Of a stretch of 11,845 bases of DNA, positions 6,677 through 11,845 are shown one piece after another; within the stretch, counting starts at the first letter, position 1, and the number at the start of each line of letters is the position of its first letter. Both the position numbers and the translations under genes were made by a program. The notes beneath the pieces are model-generated. The model worked only from the letters and a program-made list of their open reading frames with translations, had not been told where the DNA came from and made no database searches. This DNA is from Gammaproteobacteria bacterium (GTDB taxonomy: Bacteria > Pseudomonadota > Gammaproteobacteria > Pseudomonadales > Azotimanducaceae), in NCBI GenBank assembly GCA_027293665.1, contig JAPUFN010000364.1, forward strand, positions 1 through 11,845. The letters are read 5' to 3'.

Positions 6677-7720
6677 ATGAGACGTCAGCCTGCCGAAAGC
6701 ATCGATGAAAGAGCGCAATCGCTGTTCAAGATGCTGGTGGAACAATACCTGCGCGAAGGGGCGCCCGTAGCCTCCAAGCATCTGGCCGCCGCGCCGGGGG
6801 TTGATATCAGCGCAGCGACAGTGCGCAACATAATGGCGGAATTCGAAGCGCAGGGCCTTGTCAGCTCGCCCCACACATCGGCCGGCAAAGTGCCCACCAA
6901 TGTGGGTTTGCGCTTTTTTGTCGACAGCCTGCTGTCCTACGCGCCGCTGCAGGAGGCTCAGATTCAGCAACTCGAAACTGAGTTGAATCCGGATCTCTCA
7001 CCGAGTGAGCTGGTGGTTTCCGCCTCGAGCCTGTTGTCCAATCTCACGGAGATGACCTGCGTTATCACGCTGCCGCGGCGGGATCACGTCGCGCTCCGGC
7101 AGGTTGAATTTCTATCGCTCTCGGGCGACCGGGTGCTCGTCATCCTGGTCATGAGCGATCGGGAGGTGCAAAACCGAGTGATCCACACCGATCGTGAGTA
7201 TTCTGACGTGGAACTCACCCAGGCGGCGAATTTCCTCAATCAGGAATTCGCCGGCCAGTCTCTTCTGAGCATCCGCAGCTCACTGCTGCTCAGCATGCAG
7301 GAAGACAAGGATCGCATGGGCAGTCTCATGCAGACGGCGCTGGACGTTGCGGCGCAGGTGTTCACGGCCGAGGAAGATACCGAGCAGCAGGTGATCGTCT
7401 CAGGTGAGACCAGGCTCCTGGAAATGAGCAGCGACGCCGAAACTGCGCGCACGCTGTTTGACGCGTTTTCGCACAAAGACAGCATCCTGCACCTGCTTGA
7501 CCGCTGTCTGCAGAGCCACGGTATTCAACTTTTCATTGGCGAGGAGTCCGGCAGCAAGCTGCTTGATGACGTCAGCGTGGTGACTGCGCCTTATTCGGTC
7601 CAGGGCCAGCTGGCGGGTGTGCTCGGGGTGGTTGGACCCACCCGCATGGCCTATCGGGAAGTGATTCCGGTCGTGGATGTGACCGCGCGCGTCCTCGGTG
7701 CCGCGATGACGCAAATCTAG
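6677..7720 (+). CDS. hrcA: Heat-inducible transcription repressor HrcA
   Basis: Repressor that binds CIRCE operators before chaperone genes and whose activity depends on GroEL in the systems studied. The 347-residue product is full length. The N-terminal winged helix-turn-helix spans about residues 8-86: RAQSLFKMLVEQYLREGAPV, ISAATVRNIMAEFEAQGLV (recognition region), then HTSAGKVPTNVGLRFFVDSLL, all HrcA hallmarks. Later come the GAF-like domain, with LPRRDHVALRQVEFLSLSGD and VIVSGETRLLE, and the C-terminal VVTAPYSVQGQLAGVLGVVGPTRM. I start at the ATG at 6677; the open frame back to 6605 overlaps the recN promoter region and no Shine-Dalgarno supports either. It heads an hrcA-grpE-dnaK-dnaJ series but is followed by 202 bases holding its own sigma32-type promoter. 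I find no good CIRCE in the upstream spacer, in the hrcA-grpE gap or before dnaK. Confidence 0.96.
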   Translation: MRRQPAESIDERAQSLFKMLVEQYLREGAPVASKHLAAAPGVDISAATVRNIMAEFEAQGLVSSPHTSAGKVPTNVGLRFFVDSLLSYAPLQEAQIQQLETELNPDLSPSELVVSASSLLSNLTEMTCVITLPRRDHVALRQVEFLSLSGDRVLVILVMSDREVQNRVIHTDREYSDVELTQAANFLNQEFAGQSLLSIRSSLLLSMQEDKDRMGSLMQTALDVAAQVFTAEEDTEQQVIVSGETRLLEMSSDAETARTLFDAFSHKDSILHLLDRCLQSHGIQLFIGEESGSKLLDDVSVVTAPYSVQGQLAGVLGVVGPTRMAYREVIPVVDVTARVLGAAMTQI

Positions 7721-7732
7721 CAGAGTTGAAAA

Positions 7733-7798
7733 ACCCGCCGCCAGGCTTGAATTCAGCCCGTCCGGACCCCATCTAGACAGGGGCATGCGGCGGCGGGT
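7733..7798. repeat. Perfect 10-base inverted repeat framing the grpE heat-shock promoter
   Basis: ACCCGCCGCC at 7733-7742 and GGCGGCGGGT at 7789-7798 are exact reverse complements, 46 bases apart, and the sigma32-type promoter lies between them. In RNA read through from hrcA this would form a strong GC stem; there is no following U-run, so it is not a classical terminator. Transcripts starting at the heat-shock promoter would lack the left arm. Confidence 0.6.
7746..7775 (+). promoter_or_regulatory. Sigma32 (RpoH) heat-shock promoter of grpE
   Basis: CTTGAA at 7746-7751 and CCCCATCTA at 7767-7775, separated by 15 bases, match the RpoH consensus (CTTGAA, 13-15 bases, CCCCATnTA) at every defined position. 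Transcription should begin near 7779-7783, giving a grpE leader of about 140 bases. This is the clearest regulatory site in the window. It implies that grpE, and probably dnaK and dnaJ, answer to RpoH independently of transcription through hrcA. Confidence 0.85.
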
Positions 7799-7828
7799 CG
7801 CCTCGGCCCGCGTAGTCCAGTGCATGCC
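7782..7828 (+). other. Predicted hairpin at the 5' end of the grpE heat-shock transcript
   Basis: GGCATGC (7782-7788) can pair with GCATGCC (7822-7828), and GCGGG (7793-7797) with CCCGC (7807-7811) nests inside. The structure would begin within a few bases of the predicted RpoH start. It does not cover the grpE ribosome binding site, so an effect on mRNA stability is as likely as thermosensing. Pairing is seen; function is inferred. Confidence 0.4.
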
Positions 7829-7842
7829 ACCTGGCTCGAGCA

Positions 7843-7880
7843 CCTGCGGCGGGCTCAAGCGCCTGCGGCGGGCTAAAAAG
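7843..7880 (+). repeat. 19-base tandem repeat in the grpE leader
   Basis: Two tandem units (7843-7861 and 7862-7880) share the identical 13-base core CCTGCGGCGGGCT; a decayed partial copy, GGCTCGAGCA, precedes them at 7833-7842. The GCGGCGGG core also recurs in the right arm of the inverted repeat at 7789-7798. Role unknown. Confidence 0.6.
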
Positions 7881-7922
7881 CCACTGGGTCAGATAAACAG
7901 CCGATCGGAGTCAAAACAGATC

Positions 7923-8669
7923 ATGACGGATGACAAGTCCGCAGACGAAACACAAGCGCCCGCAGCTGATGCCGATAGCGCTGCGGCTGATAGCACTGCG
8001 GCTGATAGCGCCGCGGCTGATGAAGCGGCGGCCGATGAAGTGACGGACGCGAACGAGACCGAGGTGGCCGAGGACGACGCGCCCGAAGAGGCACCAGCGC
8101 TGGATCTGGAAGCTCAGCTTGTGGCGGCGAACGAGACGATCGAAGCGCTCAAAGACCAGGCATTGCGCGGTCAGGCGGAGGCTGAAAACGTCCGCCGCCG
8201 GGCGTCCCGTGACGTCGAAAACGCCCACAAATACGCCCTCGAAAAATTTGCCGGCAAGCTATTGCCAGTGCTGGACGGTCTGGAGAAAGCCATTGAAGTA
8301 AGCGTAGTCGACGATTCGACGGCCGATGTTTCGGCTGCAGATGCTGACGTAGAGCAGGCTGGCACAGTGCTGATCGAAGGCGTGAAACTGTCGTTGAAGC
8401 TATTCCTCGGAGTGCTCTCGCAAGCGGGAATCGACCAGATCGATCCGCTGGGTGAACCCTTCGACCCGCAGTATCACGAAGCGATAGCGATCCTGGAAAA
8501 CCCGGCCGCCGAGCCCAATTCGGTGCTCGAAGTGATGCAGAAGGGGTACGCGCTGAATGGTCGGCTGATCCGGGCGGCCAAGGTCGTCGTCAGTAAGGCG
8601 CCGGCGTCTTCAGACGGATCTGAGGATGAATCTGAAGACGGGTCTGAAGATGGTTCACAGCCAGAATGA
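7923..8669 (+). CDS. grpE: Nucleotide exchange factor GrpE
   Basis: Exchange factor that releases ADP from DnaK in the Hsp70 cycle. The 248-residue product (E. coli has 197) keeps the GrpE core: a long dimerising helix (about 60-110, with AENVRRRASRDVENAHKYAL and LPVLDGLEKAIEV), the second helix pair (GVKLSLKLFLGVLSQAGI), DPLGEPFDPQYHEAI, and the beta-domain signature around MQKGYALNGRLIRAA (205-219). The extra length is low-complexity and acidic: an Ala/Asp/Glu N-terminus containing five pentapeptides of the form A-D-S/E-x-x (residues 17-41), a short acidic insert after the core helix, and a C-terminal Asp/Gly/Ser/Glu tail (about 228-248). The ATG at 7923 has GGAG at 7907-7910, a rather long 12 bases away. 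The same frame stays open back to an ATG at 7785. dnaK follows after 173 bases. Confidence 0.95.
   Translation: MTDDKSADETQAPAADADSAAADSTAADSAAADEAAADEVTDANETEVAEDDAPEEAPALDLEAQLVAANETIEALKDQALRGQAEAENVRRRASRDVENAHKYALEKFAGKLLPVLDGLEKAIEVSVVDDSTADVSAADADVEQAGTVLIEGVKLSLKLFLGVLSQAGIDQIDPLGEPFDPQYHEAIAILENPAAEPNSVLEVMQKGYALNGRLIRAAKVVVSKAPASSDGSEDESEDGSEDGSQPE
7971..8045 (+). repeat. Five 15-base tandem repeats in the 5' part of grpE
   Basis: Units at 7971-7985, 7986-8000, 8001-8015, 8016-8030 and 8031-8045 encode ADSAA, ADSTA, ADSAA, ADEAA and ADEVT. The first three are nearly identical at DNA level, the last two more diverged, as in repeats grown by slippage with an older 3' end. Confidence 0.85.
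8613..8660 (+). repeat. Four 12-base tandem repeats in the 3' end of grpE
   Basis: Units at 8613-8624, 8625-8636, 8637-8648 and 8649-8660 encode DGSE, DESE, DGSE and DGSQ. They build a C-terminal acidic tail beyond the normal end of GrpE; base differences between units are mostly synonymous or conservative. Confidence 0.75.
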
Positions 8670-8728
8670 GTGGCCGCTCGAGGGCGAGCCGCTGACCGTG
8701 CAGAAACAACAGGTTGTCCTGCCAGGGG

Positions 8729-8758
8729 GTTGAACTCTGCGGGAAAACCCAAATATAT
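8729..8758 (+). promoter_or_regulatory. Candidate second heat-shock (or sigma70) promoter before dnaK
   Basis: GTTGAA (8729-8734) and ACCCAAATA (8747-8755) resemble the RpoH elements CTTGAA and CCCCATnTA, with one mismatch in the first and two in the second, at a slightly short 12-base spacing. The same bases also give TTGAAC with an AT-rich ATATAT near 8753-8758, a possible sigma70 site. It would yield a leader of about 80 bases for dnaK. Weaker than the grpE site. Confidence 0.35.
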
Positions 8759-8842
8759 CCACCAGGATTAAAAACGCTGTAGGCGGTCGCATTGGGTGAC
8801 CTGAAGAAACGGCGAATAGAAGCAAAATTGGAGAAATAGATC

Positions 8843-10795
8843 ATGGGTAAGATCATCGGGATCGACTTGGGCACCACCAACTCGTGTGTGGCGGTGTTGG
8901 AAGGAAATGATGCCAAGGTCATCGAAAATTCCGAAGGCGACAGGACCACACCATCGGTCATCGCCTACACGGAGGACGGCGAGATTCTAGTGGGCCAGGC
9001 TGCGAAGCGTCAGGCCGTGACGAATCCCACCAATACGTTATTCGCGGTAAAGCGCCTGATCGGGCGCAAATTTGCCAGCGACGTGGTACAGAAAGACATC
9101 AAGATGGTGCCCTACAAGATTTGCGAGGCGAGTAACGGCGATGCCTGGATTGACGTCAACGGCGAACAGTTGGCGCCGCCACAGATTTCCGCAGAGACAC
9201 TCAAAAAGATGAAAAAGACCGCTGAGGAGTACCTCGGCGAAGAAGTCAGCGAGGCAGTCATTACGGTGCCGGCTTATTTCGATGACTCGCAGCGTCAGGC
9301 CACCAAAGATGCCGGGCGGATTGCCGGACTCGAAGTGAAGCGCATCATCAACGAGCCCACGGCGGCAGCGCTCGCCTATGGGCTGGACAAGAAGCGTGGT
9401 GACACCAAGATTGTCGTCTACGACCTTGGTGGTGGCACGTTCGACGTATCCGTAATCGAAATTGCCGAGATCGATGGTGAGCATCAGTTCGAGGTGCTTT
9501 CGACCAATGGCGATACGTTCCTGGGTGGTGAGGACTTCGATTTGCGCGTGATCGACTACCTGGCTGATGAATTCAAGAAAGACAACAGCGTGGATCTGCA
9601 CAACGATCCGCTGGCATTGCAACGGCTCAAGGAGGCAGCGGAGAAAGCGAAGATCGAGCTATCCAACAGCCAGCAGACGGAAATCAACCTGCCCTACATC
9701 ACGGCCGACGCATCGGGTCCCAAGCACCTCGTGCTCAAGCTCACCCGGGCGAAACTGGAGTCGCTGGTTGGGGAGCTGGTAGAACGCACGCTCGGCCCTT
9801 GCAAGATTGCAATGGAAGATGCGGGGTTATCCAACTCCGGCATTGACGACATTATTCTTGTCGGCGGCCAGACCCGAATGCCGCTCGTGCAGGAGAAAGT
9901 CAAAGAGTTCTTCGACAAAGAGCCGCGCAAAGATGTGAACCCCGACGAAGCCGTTGCCATCGGTGCAGCGATTCAGGCGGCGGTGTTGTCCGGTGACGTC
10001 AAAGACGTCCTCCTGCTCGATGTATCCCCGCTGTCGCTCGGCATCGAAACGCTGGGTGGTGTCACGAGTGTTCTGATCGAGAAAAACACGACCATCCCGA
10101 CTAAGAAGCAGCAGGTGTTCTCGACTGCGGATGACAATCAGACGGCAGTGACGATTCACGTTTTGCAGGGTGAACGTAAACAGGCCGGCCAGAACAAGTC
10201 GCTCGGCCGTTTCGATCTTGCCGATATTCCACCGGCGCCGCGAGGTATGCCGCAGGTTGAGGTCAGCTTTGACATCGATGCCAACGGTATTCTCAACGTT
10301 TCCGCCAAAGACAAAGCAACAGGCAAAGAGCAGTCGATTGTCATCAAGGCATCCTCGGGTCTCTCCGATGAAGAGGTCGATAAGATGGTGCGGGATGCGG
10401 AAGCCCACTCAGAGGAAGACCAGAAATTCGAAGAAATGGTCAGTCTGCGTAACCAGGCCGATGCTCTGGTCCACGCCGCTCGAAAGACGGTGACGGACGC
10501 CGGTGACAAAGCCACCGAAGATGAAAAGTCTGCAGTCGAAACCGCAGCCAGCGAACTCGAGGACGTGTTGCAGGAAGGCGACAAGGCAACGATCGAAGCG
10601 AAGCTGCAGGCGCTGTCGGAAGCCTCAGCGACACTGGCCCAGAAACTCTACGCCGAAGAGGCGCAAGCCGGCGCGGCTGGCCAGGCACCGGGCGCAGACG
10701 CCGCGGATGGTGCGGATGCTGATGGCGAAACAGTAGATGCGGAGTTTGAAGAGGTCAAAGACGATGAGGTTAAAGACGACGAGCCGGAGAAGTAA
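8843..10795 (+). CDS. dnaK: Molecular chaperone DnaK (Hsp70)
   Basis: Cytosolic ATP-driven chaperone that binds exposed hydrophobic segments with DnaJ and GrpE. The 650-residue product aligns throughout with E. coli DnaK (638). Nucleotide-binding domain: IIGIDLGTTNSCVAV at the N-terminus, VPAYFDDSQRQATKDAGRIAGL, NEPTAAALAYG, VYDLGGGTFDVSVIE, and ILVGGQTRMPLVQ. The interdomain linker DVLLLD falls at residues 388-393, the same numbers as in E. coli. The beta substrate domain includes PLSLGIETLGG and IPTKKQQVFSTADDNQ; the helical lid follows, then an Ala/Gly/Asp linker. The C-terminus carries the Hsp70 motif as EFEEVKDD but then repeats EVKDD and ends in EPEK. GGAGA at 8830-8834 is well placed before the ATG. 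It lies between grpE and dnaJ, 91 bases from the dnaJ ATG. Confidence 0.98.
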   Translation: MGKIIGIDLGTTNSCVAVLEGNDAKVIENSEGDRTTPSVIAYTEDGEILVGQAAKRQAVTNPTNTLFAVKRLIGRKFASDVVQKDIKMVPYKICEASNGDAWIDVNGEQLAPPQISAETLKKMKKTAEEYLGEEVSEAVITVPAYFDDSQRQATKDAGRIAGLEVKRIINEPTAAALAYGLDKKRGDTKIVVYDLGGGTFDVSVIEIAEIDGEHQFEVLSTNGDTFLGGEDFDLRVIDYLADEFKKDNSVDLHNDPLALQRLKEAAEKAKIELSNSQQTEINLPYITADASGPKHLVLKLTRAKLESLVGELVERTLGPCKIAMEDAGLSNSGIDDIILVGGQTRMPLVQEKVKEFFDKEPRKDVNPDEAVAIGAAIQAAVLSGDVKDVLLLDVSPLSLGIETLGGVTSVLIEKNTTIPTKKQQVFSTADDNQTAVTIHVLQGERKQAGQNKSLGRFDLADIPPAPRGMPQVEVSFDIDANGILNVSAKDKATGKEQSIVIKASSGLSDEEVDKMVRDAEAHSEEDQKFEEMVSLRNQADALVHAARKTVTDAGDKATEDEKSAVETAASELEDVLQEGDKATIEAKLQALSEASATLAQKLYAEEAQAGAAGQAPGADAADGADADGETVDAEFEEVKDDEVKDDEPEK

Positions 10796-10809
10796 GGCTG
10801 TCGCAACTC

Positions 10810-10838
10810 ACCGACAAACAGAGCTGGCAGAATAAAAT
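10810..10838 (+). promoter_or_regulatory. Possible weak promoter in the dnaK-dnaJ gap
   Basis: TAAAAT at 10833-10838 (5 of 6 to the -10 consensus) with CCGACA at 10811-10816 (4 of 6) and a 16-base spacer. It could give dnaJ some transcription apart from dnaK. No RpoH-like elements are seen here, and no clear terminator follows dnaK, so read-through from upstream is also expected. Confidence 0.25.
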
Positions 10839-10886
10839 GGCGCGGCCGCCGTGGTTGGTGGTAACAGGAAATAAGTGATCCAGCAC

Positions 10887-11845
10887 ATGGCGAAACGAGA
10901 CTACTACGAAATACTGGGATTGAATCGAGATGCATCCGAGGGTGACATCAAGAAATCCTTTCGGCGGCTTGCCATGAAATTCCATCCCGACCGCAACCCG
11001 GACGATGCGTCGGCCGAGGATAAGTTTAAAGAAGCCACAGCGGCGTACGAAATCCTCTCCAATGATGATAAGCGGCAGGCCTATGACCGCTTCGGACATG
11101 CCGGTGTCGATCCGAATATGGGTGGTCCGGGCGGATTCGAAGGGACGAGCTTCGGTGACATTTTCAGCGACGTGTTCGGTGACATCTTTGGTGGTGGTGG
11201 CGGTGGTCGTTCGCGCAGTTCGGTGCAGCGCGGCTCCGATCTGCGTTACGGCCTTGATCTGGAACTGGAACAGGCCGTGGCGGGTGACACCATAGACGTT
11301 GAGGTTCCCGTGCTCGCTGCTTGCGAGCCGTGTGAGGGCAGAGGCGCCAAACCCGGGACCAGCGCCGTGACCTGTCCGGACTGCGGCGGTGCAGGACAGA
11401 TCCGTGTGGCGCAGGGCTTGTTCTCCCTGCAGCAGACGTGCCCACGTTGTCGCGGAGCCGGTCAGGTCATCAAGGACCCCTGTACGACCTGCGGCGGCAG
11501 CGGGCGCCAGGAAAAACGCAAGAAGCTTTCTGTGAAGATCCCAGCCGGCGTCGACACTGGCGATCGCATCCGTCTGACAGGCGAGGGCGAGGCCGGATTC
11601 AATGGTGGCCCGGCTGGCGACCTGTACGTGCAGATCGATGTGCACGAGCACCCGATCTTTTCCCGCGACGGGAAAAATCTCTACTGCGAAATGCCGGTTT
11701 CCTTCGTCGATGCGACCCTCGGTGGGGAGTTGGAAGTTCCCACGCTCAACGGCCGCGTAAAACTAAAAATTCCGGCGGAAACTCAGACCGGAAAAATGTT
11801 CCGGTTACGCGGCAAGGGTGTGACGCCGGTGCGCGGCGGTGGCGT
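10887..11845 (+). CDS. dnaJ: Co-chaperone DnaJ (Hsp40), 3' end cut by window
   Basis: J-protein that brings clients to DnaK and stimulates its ATPase. About 319 residues are present; E. coli DnaJ has 376, so roughly 55-60 C-terminal residues are missing. J domain 1-70: KRDYYEILGLNRDASEGDIK with the HPD triad at 33-35. A Gly/Phe region follows (about 74-112) with DIFSDVFGDIFGGGGGG. The zinc domain has four CxxCxGxG motifs at 146-153, 163-170, 185-192 and 199-206, all complete. The first substrate domain continues with IPAGVDTGDRIRL and VHEHPIFSRDGKNLYCEMP to the edge. I place the start at the family-typical ATG (MAKRDYYE), but a GTG at 10875 in the same frame is nearer to the only Shine-Dalgarno-like AGGAA (10866-10870), so four extra residues (VIQH) are possible. 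Confidence 0.97.
   Translation, partial: MAKRDYYEILGLNRDASEGDIKKSFRRLAMKFHPDRNPDDASAEDKFKEATAAYEILSNDDKRQAYDRFGHAGVDPNMGGPGGFEGTSFGDIFSDVFGDIFGGGGGGRSRSSVQRGSDLRYGLDLELEQAVAGDTIDVEVPVLAACEPCEGRGAKPGTSAVTCPDCGGAGQIRVAQGLFSLQQTCPRCRGAGQVIKDPCTTCGGSGRQEKRKKLSVKIPAGVDTGDRIRLTGEGEAGFNGGPAGDLYVQIDVHEHPIFSRDGKNLYCEMPVSFVDATLGGELEVPTLNGRVKLKIPAETQTGKMFRLRGKGVTPVRGGG

Noticed and set aside
7871..7882. Hairpin GGCT-AAAA-AGCC as a terminator before grpE
   Set aside because: The stem is only 4 pairs and no run of T follows.
8676..8689. Hairpin GCTCG-AGGG-CGAGC just after the grpE stop as a terminator
   Set aside because: A 5-pair stem without a T-run; the next bases are GC-rich, and dnaK follows on the same strand.
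1..11845. Mobile elements, CRISPR arrays, tRNA or rRNA genes
   Set aside because: No transposase, integrase, spaced direct repeats, attachment-like duplications or RNA gene folds were recognised; gene content and order are those of a stable core region.

Overview
This is a housekeeping stretch of a bacterial chromosome, almost certainly gammaproteobacterial. The gene set smpB, ratA, rnfH, bamE, recN, then hrcA, grpE, dnaK, dnaJ is the cluster layout known from Pseudomonas, Xanthomonas and, in part, E. coli. The DNA is moderately GC-rich, and the protein variants do not match a model genus closely, so I leave the lineage at class level.

Layout. 1-448: 3' end of a class I/II aminotransferase gene (+). 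464-1072: family I inorganic pyrophosphatase (-), convergent with it. 1217-1702: a divergent lumazine synthase-like gene (+), divergently oriented from ppa. 1718-2176: smpB (-), convergent with it. 2310-4416: a tight + strand set of an NSS-family sodium symporter, ratA and rnfH. 4420-6601: bamE and recN on the - strand; bamE ends 3 bases from the end of rnfH. 6677-11845: hrcA, grpE, dnaK and dnaJ (cut by the window edge) on the + strand. Every gap between genes is shorter than about 210 bases.

How the genes work together. The last 5.2 kb is a heat-shock locus: HrcA is a repressor, DnaK/DnaJ/GrpE the Hsp70 machine. The strongest regulatory signal is a near-consensus RpoH (sigma32) promoter in the hrcA-grpE gap (CTTGAA ... 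CCCCATCTA). A weaker one lies before dnaK. I see no convincing CIRCE operator, so HrcA's target is not evident here. The middle block serves envelope and genome maintenance (BamE in outer-membrane assembly, RecN in break repair) and ribosome rescue (SmpB).

No new multi-gene system is visible. The points worth a second look are small: the structured, repeat-bearing leader of grpE and its in-frame upstream ATG; repeat-built acidic tails on GrpE and DnaK; a Trp-containing lumazine synthase paralogue with altered active-site loops; a perfect TATAAT box placed so that smpB mRNA would be nearly leaderless; and a transporter inserted between smpB and ratA.
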